Shown here piece after piece: positions 1 through 5,204 of a DNA stretch of 5,204 nucleotides. Every line of letters starts with the position of its first letter. Position 1 is the stretch's first letter. A model generated the notes under the pieces. The model was not told where the DNA came from. It saw only the letters and a program-made list of their open reading frames with translations, and ran no database searches. The position numbers were made by a program, and so were the translations under genes. This stretch comes from Xanthobacteraceae bacterium (GTDB lineage: Bacteria; Pseudomonadota; Alphaproteobacteria; Rhizobiales; Xanthobacteraceae): positions 1 through 5,204 of the forward strand of contig JASHRR010001455.1 of assembly GCA_030037185.1 (NCBI GenBank), written 5' to 3'.

Positions 1-31
1 TATAAGCCCACAAGACCCGCCCGCCGTCATG

Positions 32-955
32 TTACTGGCCCAGCAGGCCAGCTCGCACCCACCATGATAGGCGCACGGCCGCGAGGCGCTTGGCGGCGGC
101 CGCGGCCGTACGGGCGCTGTCGAACAGACCAAAGCACAACGAACCCGACCCCGACATGCGGGCAAGCCGGCACCCGGCGAGCCCTGAAATGGCCCCGAGT
201 ACATCAGCAATCTGCGGCGCAAGCGCGATCGCCGCCGATTCGAGATCATTGCGCTCGGTCGCGAGCCAGCTCAGCAGCGCGTCGCGCTTGGCCACCGGAG
301 GTGGGGGGGCGGACGACCGCGCTGCCACTCGCTCACCTGGGGCAAGACCCAGCGCGTTGAATACCGATCCCGTCGGCAACGGCAGGCCTGGATGAACGAT
401 AAGGATGCCGAGCTTCGGCAGGGCGAGAGGCGCCGAGAGGACCTCGCCGATGCCGCGCATAATGCGCGGTCGTGGATCGAGGCAGACGGGAACATCCGCG
501 CCCGTGGCGCGCGCCGCATCGTGAATGCGCGGGTCTTCAAGGGCGAGACCGTTGACCTTTGCGATCAGCCGCAACGCTGCCGCCGCGTCTGCCGACCCGC
601 CGCCGAGCCCGGCGCCGGAGGGCAGCCGCTTGACCAGCGCGAAACGGCCAAGTCTGAGGCCCTCGATCCGCTCGGCGAGCGCCCGCGCGGCACGCATCGC
701 CAGGTTATCGGCCAAAGGTCCGGCCCCCGCCGCCATCGGACCCGATACTTTGAGATCGAGTGGCCCGTGCGACCACAACGTCAGACGGTCGCCGAACGGC
801 GCGAACGCCACCAGGCTTTCGATTTCGTGAAAGCCGTCATCGCGGCGACCGAAGATGCGCAGCGTCAGGTTGATCTTGGCGGCAGCGAGAGTTGATTCTG
901 GTTTAGGGAGGGCCACAGGGCGGGCAAACGCATACTCTGTTTCAGCTCCGGCCAT
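32..955 (-). CDS. ispE: 4-diphosphocytidyl-2-C-methyl-D-erythritol kinase (IspE)
   Basis: This cytoplasmic GHMP-family kinase phosphorylates the 2-hydroxyl of CDP-methylerythritol with ATP, a middle step of the MEP pathway to IPP and DMAPP. Numbered from the ATG at 955 (307 residues), the protein shows all three family motifs. The N-terminal substrate motif AAAKINLTL is at about 24-32, with the expected catalytic lysine at 27. The glycine-rich ATP loop LPSGAGLGGGSADAAAAL is at about 111-128. The C-terminal RMSGSGSLCFGLF is at about 266-278. The GADVP motif at about 152-156 carries the expected catalytic aspartate at 154. Length is normal for the family and no break is seen. The frame also opens at a TTG at 961, two codons earlier. 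Neither start has a clear Shine-Dalgarno sequence, and I prefer the ATG. The gene lies about 200 bases downstream of the TPR gene on the same strand, so it may have its own promoter, though none is convincing. Confidence 0.96.
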   Translation of the reverse strand: MAGAETEYAFARPVALPKPESTLAAAKINLTLRIFGRRDDGFHEIESLVAFAPFGDRLTLWSHGPLDLKVSGPMAAGAGPLADNLAMRAARALAERIEGLRLGRFALVKRLPSGAGLGGGSADAAAALRLIAKVNGLALEDPRIHDAARATGADVPVCLDPRPRIMRGIGEVLSAPLALPKLGILIVHPGLPLPTGSVFNALGLAPGERVAARSSAPPPPVAKRDALLSWLATERNDLESAAIALAPQIADVLGAISGLAGCRLARMSGSGSLCFGLFDSARTAAAAAKRLAAVRLSWWVRAGLLGQ

Positions 956-1081
956 TCTCAATTCAAGGGCCAGCGACCCACGGACAACGCTAAAGTCGGA
1001 AAGGACTCACATTCTGTTGAGGCTGCTCGAAACACCGCATGCCCCACTAACCCCCCCATGCCGGTGAGCTGGAACTTGCGG

Positions 1082-1103
1082 GCGGGGTAATCCCGCTTGC
1101 GGG
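1082..1103. repeat. Alternating GCGGG / CCCGC / GCGGG arms
   Basis: The middle arm CCCGC (1092-1096) can pair with GCGGG on its left (1082-1086, loop GTAAT) or with GCGGG on its right (1099-1103, loop TT, more likely a four-base loop). The two hairpins exclude each other. The block directly adjoins the larger hairpin at 1105-1137. Confidence 0.45.
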
Positions 1104-1104
1104 G

Positions 1105-1137
1105 AGGGCCGGTGGGCGGCCTTGCCCACTGGGCCCT
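1105..1137 (-). terminator. Strong hairpin just after the TPR gene, possible terminator
   Basis: Bases 1105-1117 pair with 1124-1137, giving 13 pairs with one bulged G (1133), one G-U pair and a six-base loop. It lies 22 bases beyond the TPR stop codon. The minus-strand sequence that follows is C- and G-rich with no U-tract, so it is not a classic intrinsic terminator. It may instead protect the 3' end of the message or act with Rho. Confidence 0.35.
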
Positions 1138-1158
1138 ACCTTGCGCGGCGAGATTGCG

Positions 1159-2919
1159 TCAGCCCCCGCCTCCGAGGCGCTTCGCCTGCTTATCGGCGTC
1201 GACGGAGTTTGACTTCTCTTCCTGGAGGCCCACCTTGAGCTTTTGTTCGATTTTCGCGAGCTCATCGTCTTCGGGCTTGAGGTCGCGTGCATGGGACCAC
1301 TGAAATTTTGCCTCCAGCATGCGATCGACCTTCCAGTAGACGTCACCCAGGTGATCATTGATGGTCGGATCGACGGGCTTCAATTCGACAGCCCGCTCAA
1401 GGTTCTTAACCGCTTCGTCGTAATTGCCGAGCCGGTAGTAAGCCCAACCCAGCGAGTCGACGATGTAGCCGTCGTCGGGCCGCTGCTCGACAGAGCGCTT
1501 GATCATGCCCATGGCCTCGTCAAGATGAACGCCCTGGTCGATCCAGGAATAACCCAGATAATTGAGCACGTGCGGCTGGTCGGGATACAACTCAAGCGCT
1601 TTCTTGAAGTCCAATTCCGCGTTGGCCCATTGCTTGGCGCGTTCGTAGCAGATGCCGCGGAAATAGTACGTGGTCCAGTTTATCTTCGTGGGCTGTGAAA
1701 TGAGGCCGATCGCCTTACCATAACTGTCGGCGCAGCCCTCGTACTGCTTGCGCTCGCGCTGGATGTTGGCGAGCGCAATAATCGCGTCCATATCATCCGG
1801 CTTGGCGGCAACCACTTTCTCGAGGTGCTTTATTGCTTCCTCGGTGCGATCCAGGGTATCGAGGTCGGTGGCGAGCTGGATGTCCGCGACACCTTTGAGG
1901 GGCGAGGAGGCCGGCACGCGCTCATAAACCTTGATCGCCAGTTCGGGCTTTTTCATTGCATCGTAAAGATCGGCAAGCGACAACTGCGCCAGCGCGTGGC
2001 CAGGCTCAAGGTAGAGGGCCAGCTGGAGATAGGCGAGCCCGCGATTGGCGAGGGTCAATTCCTCCTCGCGCCGGCCGAGCGCCGCACCGAGTCCATAGAG
2101 CGCTTCGGCGGCGCCGGCTTGCGCCGTCTCGACTATCCGGGGGAGCGGCATATCCTTCTTGAGCAGCGTCACCGCCTCGACGGTGATCGGCGGGTACCGC
2201 GTCGGCTGCTTGTCGTATTCCTCATAAAGCTTGAGCGCCTCGTCGCGTGCTCCGTTTCGTGACAAGAAGCTGGCATGGGCCTGCATGACCCGCAGCGCGT
2301 TGGTATCGAGCATGTAGGCATGCTCCAACCGCTTGCCGGCTTCTTTTTTGTTGTTCGCCAGATCGAGGATCAGACCGGCATGCATATCTTTGAATATGCC
2401 GTACCACTCCGGACCACTGAGCTTGTCGATGGTGTCGACCGCGCCCTTGACGTCATTGGCGCCGTACGCGGCCCAGGCCGACAACAGCGCCCCCATGAGA
2501 TCGTTGACCGGCCCGTGCATGGCCTGGCTCAGATGCGCCCGGGCGTCTTTCCATTGTTTCTGCTTGAGCGAGCGCACGCCCAGAACAAGATGGGCATTGC
2601 GGTTATTGCGATCGAGCTGCACAAGCCGCTCGGCGAGCCGCACCGCTTCATTGATGTCCCCGGCGGCCAGCATCGAATAAAACGTCTGCTCCAGCAGTTC
2701 CGGATTGCGTTGGTCCGACCTGAGTGCAGCCCGGAAGTAGGTCGCCGCCGCCTCGGCATCGCGGTCCAGATTAGCCTGGCGCGCGGCGAGGTAGCTCCCC
2801 GCTGGGGAGAAGTGGCTTGCATCGTGCACACCCGGCGCTTGCGCCGCAACAGCTCCCGGAATTGACCAAAGCGTCGCGGCTGCAATCACGGTGAAGGATC
2901 GGTGCAGAAATATTTTCAC
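1159..2919 (-). CDS. Secreted tetratricopeptide-repeat protein, probably periplasmic
   Basis: This is a 586-residue TPR protein whose exact function I do not recognise. Residues 1-25 look like a Sec signal peptide: a basic start (MKIFLHR), a hydrophobic core, and a likely cleavage near GAVA-AQA. There is no lipobox cysteine, so a soluble periplasmic protein is likelier than a lipoprotein. Degenerate TPR-like helices cover about 41-140 and 190-235. Clearer TPR units follow at about 309-337, 343-375, 413-446, 449-482, 484-516 and 518-550. The most conserved-looking stretch is 452-530, with NYLGYSWIDQG, DDGYIVDSLGWAYYRLG and DPTINDHLGDVYW. A lysine- and glutamate-rich tail ends in four glycines. 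No enzymatic domain is visible, so a scaffold or assembly role in the envelope is inferred. The start is a GTG, with GGAG 11 bases upstream (2931-2934); no alternative start lies close by. The gene sits between ETF-QO and ispE on the same strand, with long gaps on both sides. Confidence 0.9.
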   Translation of the reverse strand: MKIFLHRSFTVIAAATLWSIPGAVAAQAPGVHDASHFSPAGSYLAARQANLDRDAEAAATYFRAALRSDQRNPELLEQTFYSMLAAGDINEAVRLAERLVQLDRNNRNAHLVLGVRSLKQKQWKDARAHLSQAMHGPVNDLMGALLSAWAAYGANDVKGAVDTIDKLSGPEWYGIFKDMHAGLILDLANNKKEAGKRLEHAYMLDTNALRVMQAHASFLSRNGARDEALKLYEEYDKQPTRYPPITVEAVTLLKKDMPLPRIVETAQAGAAEALYGLGAALGRREEELTLANRGLAYLQLALYLEPGHALAQLSLADLYDAMKKPELAIKVYERVPASSPLKGVADIQLATDLDTLDRTEEAIKHLEKVVAAKPDDMDAIIALANIQRERKQYEGCADSYGKAIGLISQPTKINWTTYYFRGICYERAKQWANAELDFKKALELYPDQPHVLNYLGYSWIDQGVHLDEAMGMIKRSVEQRPDDGYIVDSLGWAYYRLGNYDEAVKNLERAVELKPVDPTINDHLGDVYWKVDRMLEAKFQWSHARDLKPEDDELAKIEQKLKVGLQEEKSNSVDADKQAKRLGGGG

Positions 2920-2930
2920 GGGTCGCTGAT

Positions 2931-2934
2931 CTCC
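2931..2934 (-). promoter_or_regulatory. Ribosome binding site of the TPR gene
   Basis: GGAG on the minus strand stands 11 bases before the GTG start at 2919, a slightly long spacer. It supports the GTG because no other start codon occurs between it and the initiator, and the protein that results begins with a clean signal peptide. Confidence 0.45.
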
Positions 2935-3022
2935 AGCGGGGTAAGTTTACATGCCGGAGGTCCCGCCAGCCGTCCGGCTCCAAGCAACCTAGTGAACACT
3001 TTCGAGAACGCGCCGCAAGGTC

Positions 3023-3034
3023 ATTCGCGCGAAT
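3023..3034. promoter_or_regulatory. 12-base perfect palindrome, possible operator
   Basis: ATTCGCGCGAAT is its own reverse complement and lies about 100 bases upstream of the TPR start. Its position and symmetry would suit a dimeric regulator, but no known box is recognised and a chance palindrome in GC-rich DNA is possible. Confidence 0.25.
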
Positions 3035-3047
3035 TTCGGCAAGTTTG

Positions 3048-3069
3048 ATCGCCCCCTCCTCACCTCCCC
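3048..3069. repeat. Imperfect direct repeat, copy 1
   Basis: The plus strand reads ATCGCCCCC, then TCCT, then CACCTCCCC. It matches copy 2 at 3214-3232 at all 18 flanking bases; only the middle differs (four bases here, one there). The copies start 166 bases apart in the same orientation. Its right end runs into a hairpin, CCCGGC (3067-3072) paired with GCCGGG (3078-3083). Confidence 0.6.
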
Positions 3070-3213
3070 GGCAAGCAGCCGGGACGGCAGGGACGGGCCC
3101 CGAGCGTGATCGGTGCCATTGGTGCGGCAATCCGGTATTCACGATCGGCGTGCCCTGGAGCGCCCTTCAGTCGGCGCGACGACAGTATAACGGGCGTCAT
3201 TCTAATTGACTGC

Positions 3214-3232
3214 ATCGCCCCCACACCTCCCC
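3214..3232. repeat. Imperfect direct repeat, copy 2
   Basis: The plus strand reads ATCGCCCCC, then A, then CACCTCCCC, the same halves as copy 1 at 3048-3069. Unlike copy 1, no hairpin follows it. On the minus strand, the direction of TPR transcription, both copies are purine-rich. Confidence 0.6.
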
Positions 3233-3261
3233 TCGCTGAGCGAATAGTGTAGAAGCTCGTT

Positions 3262-3279
3262 TGCCGCGGATTGGCGGCA
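3262..3279 (-). terminator. Hairpin after ETF-QO, weak terminator candidate
   Basis: TGCCGC (3262-3267) and GCGGCA (3274-3279) form a perfect six-pair stem with a six-base loop, starting 22 bases beyond the ETF-QO stop. No U-tract follows on the minus strand, so intrinsic termination is doubtful. Confidence 0.3.
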
Positions 3280-3301
3280 GGATTATGATTTTAGCATATC
3301 A

Positions 3302-4948
3302 TCACATGTTCTGATAGTTGGGGCCACCACCGCCCTCCGGCGCCAGCCATTCGATATTGCCGTTCGGATCCTTGATGTCGCAGGTCTTACAGTGGATGCA
3401 ATTTTGGGCATTGATCACGTAGGTTAGAGTGCGATCCTGCGCCACCCATTCGTAGACGCCGGCGGGACAATAGCGCGAAGACAGGCCGGCATAGACGTCG
3501 TGCTCGGACCTCTTGTGCAGTTCGAGATCCGCCACGCGCAGGTGAACTGGCTGATCTTCCTCATGATTTGTATTCGACAGGAAAACTGACGACATGAGGT
3601 CGAAGGTGAGCTTGCCATCGGGTCTTGGGTAGGGGATCGGGCGACATTGTGCCGCGGTCTTGAGGCAGGCGCTGTCGGGCTTGGCATGCCCAAGGGTGCC
3701 GAACAAGGACAGCCCGACGGTGCTGGCCCACATATCGGCACCCGCGCAGCCCACGCCAAACACCGTACCGAGCTTCGACCACAGCGGCTTGGCGTTGCGG
3801 ACTTTCCACAAATCGGCGCCAATCGGCGAGCCGCGCCAGCTGGCCTCATAGGCGGCGATCTCGTCGTGGGCGCGGCCTGCCGCGAGGGCTTCCGCCACGT
3901 GCTCGGCGGCCAATATGGCCGATCGCATGGCGTTATGGGTCCCCTTGATGCGGGGAACGTTGAGGAACCCGGCTCCGTCTCCGATCAGTGCCCCACCCGG
4001 GAATACCAGCCTGGGCACCGACTGCCAGCCGCCTTCGGCGATCGCCCGGGCTCCGTACCCGAGGCGCCTGCCGTCCGTGAAGGTGTCGCGAACGAGCGGA
4101 TGAGTCTTGAAACGCTGAAATTCCTGAAATGGCGAGAGATAGGGGTTCTGATAATTCAGGTGCACAACGAAGCCGACCGACACCAGGCAGTCATCAAAAT
4201 GGTAAAGAAACGAGCCGCCGCCGGTACGGTTGTCGAGCGGCCAGCCCAAGGTGTGCTGCACCAGCCCGGGCCGGTGTCGATCCGGTGCGACCTGCCACAA
4301 TTCCTTGAGGCCGATACCGAACTTCGGCGGCTCGCAGTCCCGATCGAGAGCGAAAAGGGCGATCAGCGCCTTCGTCAAGTGGCCGCGCGCGCCTTCGGCG
4401 AACAGCGTATATTTCGCCCGCAATTCCATGCCGCGGGTGAATGAACTCTTGGGTTGGCCGTTGCGGCCGATGCCGACGTCGCCGGTGGCGACCCCGACAA
4501 CCTCTCCGCGTTCGCCGAACAGCACCTCGGCGGCGGCAAATCCGGGGTAGATCTCGACCCCCAACGCCTCCGCCTTGGCGGCGAGCCAGCGGCACACATT
4601 GCCCAGCGAGACGATAAAATTACCGTGATTGTTCATCAGTGGCGGCATCAGCGCACCGGGAAAGCGCAACGCGCCGCGGGTGCCCAGCAGGTAGAAACGA
4701 TCGTCAGCCACAGCAGTCTTGATGGGCGTGTCCTCAAACCGCCAATCCGGCAGCAGCACGTCGAGCGCAGACGGGTCGATCACGGCACCGGATATGATAT
4801 GGGCACCGACCTCGGAGCCTTTTTCGACGACCACGACGGAAATGTCGGACGACAGCTGTTTTAACCGGATAGCGGCGGCAAGGCCCGAGGGTCCGGCGCC
4901 GACTACCACCACGTCGAACCCCGTCGATTCGCGGGCCGGCATATCCAT
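3302..4948 (-). CDS. Electron transfer flavoprotein-ubiquinone oxidoreductase (ETF-QO)
   Basis: This membrane-associated FAD and 4Fe-4S enzyme takes electrons from reduced ETF and passes them to ubiquinone, linking fatty-acid and amino-acid oxidation to the respiratory chain. From the ATG at 4948 the protein has 548 residues, the usual bacterial length. The FAD-binding GAGPSG is at about 17-22, followed by the family signature GAHIISGAVIDP at about 48-59. A second FAD motif, GDGAGFLNVPRIKGTHNAM, is at about 323-341. NHEEDQPVHL precedes the C-terminal cluster domain. The cluster cysteines are C494 (in YCPAGVYE) and C517, C520 and C523 (in NCIHCKTCDIKDP), all four present. The frame stays open upstream to an ATG at 5011. 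I chose 4948 because GGAG lies 7 bases before it and because family proteins begin shortly before the FAD motif; the extra 21 residues are basic and unlike the family. An ATG at 4942 is a weaker alternative. The gene is divergent from the probable uracil-DNA glycosylase gene. Confidence 0.96.
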   Translation of the reverse strand: MDMPARESTGFDVVVVGAGPSGLAAAIRLKQLSSDISVVVVEKGSEVGAHIISGAVIDPSALDVLLPDWRFEDTPIKTAVADDRFYLLGTRGALRFPGALMPPLMNNHGNFIVSLGNVCRWLAAKAEALGVEIYPGFAAAEVLFGERGEVVGVATGDVGIGRNGQPKSSFTRGMELRAKYTLFAEGARGHLTKALIALFALDRDCEPPKFGIGLKELWQVAPDRHRPGLVQHTLGWPLDNRTGGGSFLYHFDDCLVSVGFVVHLNYQNPYLSPFQEFQRFKTHPLVRDTFTDGRRLGYGARAIAEGGWQSVPRLVFPGGALIGDGAGFLNVPRIKGTHNAMRSAILAAEHVAEALAAGRAHDEIAAYEASWRGSPIGADLWKVRNAKPLWSKLGTVFGVGCAGADMWASTVGLSLFGTLGHAKPDSACLKTAAQCRPIPYPRPDGKLTFDLMSSVFLSNTNHEEDQPVHLRVADLELHKRSEHDVYAGLSSRYCPAGVYEWVAQDRTLTYVINAQNCIHCKTCDIKDPNGNIEWLAPEGGGGPNYQNM

Positions 4949-4955
4949 CACCAAT

Positions 4956-4959
4956 CTCC
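4956..4959 (-). promoter_or_regulatory. Ribosome binding site deciding the ETF-QO start
   Basis: On the minus strand GGAG is followed by a 7-base spacer and then the ATG at 4948. This is the best Shine-Dalgarno match near the possible starts and favours the 548-residue protein over the longer reading from 5011. In-frame GTG (4951) and TTG (4954) codons lie too close to the GGAG to be preferred. Confidence 0.6.
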
Positions 4960-4971
4960 ATGCTCCGGGTT

Positions 4972-5000
4972 TTGACGAGCGCGCCGTTTTTCGGTTTACC
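4972..5000 (+). promoter_or_regulatory. Candidate promoter for the divergent plus-strand gene
   Basis: A TTGACG hexamer at 4972-4977 fits the -35 of housekeeping sigma in alphaproteobacteria. After exactly 17 bases comes TTTACC (4995-5000), a weak -10 that keeps three of six consensus positions. Transcription would start about 45 bases before the ATG at 5052. The site overlaps the leader of the ETF-QO gene on the other strand. Only the -35 is strong, so this is tentative. Confidence 0.3.
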
Positions 5001-5051
5001 CGCCGGCCCAATCAGCGCAGCCGCTCCGCTCGCCAACCGTAAATGCCAACT

Positions 5052-5204
5052 ATGAAATGTGCTAGTGATCCCGGCATGAGCATCATTCGGCCAGACGACA
5101 TCTGCGCGCTCCTTGCCTTCTATGTCGAGGCGGGGGTCGATGCCGTGCTCGACGAGGCGCCCGTCGACCGGCTTACTGCTTGGGCGCAGGAGCCGCACTC
5201 TCCG
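5052..5204 (+). CDS. Probable uracil-DNA glycosylase, N-terminal fragment (cut by window edge)
   Basis: The first 51 codons of a plus-strand gene run open to the window edge. The stretch DICALLAFYVEAGVDAVLDE (residues 16-35), followed by APVDRLTAWAQ, resembles the N-terminal region of alphaproteobacterial uracil-DNA glycosylases of the iron-sulfur (family 4/5) type, as I remember them. Those enzymes remove uracil from DNA at the start of base excision repair. The catalytic motifs and cluster cysteines of the family would lie beyond the edge, so the assignment rests on this N-terminal pattern alone. An in-frame ATG at 5076, just before SIIRPDD, is an equally possible start; neither has a clear Shine-Dalgarno sequence. 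The gene is divergent from ETF-QO, with a 103-base spacer between the two starts. Confidence 0.62.
   Translation, partial: MKCASDPGMSIIRPDDICALLAFYVEAGVDAVLDEAPVDRLTAWAQEPHSP

Larger units (their letters stand above)
956..1158. other. Gap between the TPR gene and ispE
   Basis: About 200 bases with no supportable gene. The half next to the TPR stop (1082-1137) is strongly structured. The half next to ispE holds a run of seven C (1051-1057; G on the ispE coding strand) and no clear promoter hexamer pair or Shine-Dalgarno sequence. An ispE promoter may lie here but I cannot point to it. Confidence 0.6.
2920..3301. other. 382-base gap between ETF-QO and the TPR gene
   Basis: No gene is supported here. 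An open minus-strand frame covering 2771-3142 overlaps the TPR coding start in another frame and has arginine- and cysteine-rich content typical of a shadow in GC-rich DNA. The gap holds a hairpin after ETF-QO (3262-3279), an imperfect direct repeat (3048-3069 and 3214-3232), a GC hairpin beside the first copy (3067-3083), and a 12-base palindrome (3023-3034). The TPR promoter is expected here. A TATACT on the minus strand (3184-3189) resembles a -10 but has no -35 at the right distance. Confidence 0.65.

Noticed and set aside
1..30. A minus-strand ATG at 30, one base after the ispE stop, open to the window edge for 10 codons
   Set aside because: Ten codons (MTAGGSCGLI) without a clear ribosome binding site or recognisable pattern are too little to call a downstream gene.
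35..51. CTGGCC/GGCCAG six-pair hairpin at the 3' end of ispE as a terminator
   Set aside because: It lies inside the last codons of ispE and no U-tract follows the stop.
392..895. A 167-codon plus-strand open frame antisense to ispE
   Set aside because: It is fully covered by ispE and is rich in arginine, as expected for a shadow frame.
2275..2865. A 196-codon plus-strand open frame antisense to the TPR gene
   Set aside because: It overlaps a well-supported coding sequence and shows no family pattern.
2771..3142. A 123-codon minus-strand frame spanning part of the ETF-QO/TPR gap
   Set aside because: Its second half overlaps the TPR signal-peptide region in another frame, the composition is Arg/Cys/Pro-rich, and no motif or ribosome binding site supports it.
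3184..3189. TATACT on the minus strand as a -10 box for the TPR gene
   Set aside because: No hexamer resembling TTGACA lies 16-18 bases upstream, so a lone -10-like match is not enough.
3647..4444. A 265-codon plus-strand open frame antisense to ETF-QO
   Set aside because: It lies wholly inside a gene with full family motifs, has no recognisable domain, and is typical of antisense frames in GC-rich coding DNA.
4949..5011. A 21-residue N-terminal extension of ETF-QO from an ATG at 5011
   Set aside because: Family members start just before the FAD motif, a good Shine-Dalgarno sequence sits in front of 4948, and the extension is a basic stretch without a targeting pattern.

Overview
The window is a GC-rich stretch of chromosome, most likely from an alphaproteobacterium. 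Three genes run on the minus strand and a fourth starts divergently on the plus strand at the right edge. The lineage call rests on the style of the proteins: an ETF-ubiquinone oxidoreductase, an IspE of alphaproteobacterial type, a secreted TPR protein, and the N-terminus of an alphaproteobacterial-type uracil-DNA glycosylase. I recall these genes being neighbours in related genomes, but this could not be checked here.

In the direction of minus-strand transcription (right to left), the first gene is electron transfer flavoprotein-ubiquinone oxidoreductase (4948 to 3302). It passes electrons from beta-oxidation and amino-acid dehydrogenases to the quinone pool. A 382-base gap follows (2920-3301), with no convincing gene but with hairpins, an imperfect direct repeat and a 12-base perfect palindrome. 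Next is a 586-residue TPR protein with a signal peptide (2919 to 1159), probably periplasmic and of unknown exact role. A structured gap of about 200 bases (956-1158) separates it from ispE (955 to 32), the GHMP kinase of the MEP isoprenoid pathway. To the right of the ETF-QO gene, a 103-base divergent spacer leads to the first 51 codons of a probable uracil-DNA glycosylase (5052 to the edge).

The gaps are large, so these genes are probably several transcription units rather than one tight operon. A loose functional link exists: IspE feeds the isoprenoid supply from which the ubiquinone side chain is built, and ETF-QO reduces ubiquinone. This is inference and may be coincidence.

The region is mostly ordinary core chromosome. 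I see no mobile element, CRISPR array, rRNA or tRNA, and no sign of a new multi-gene system. The points most worth a second look are the non-coding structures in the two gaps and the uncharacterised TPR protein.
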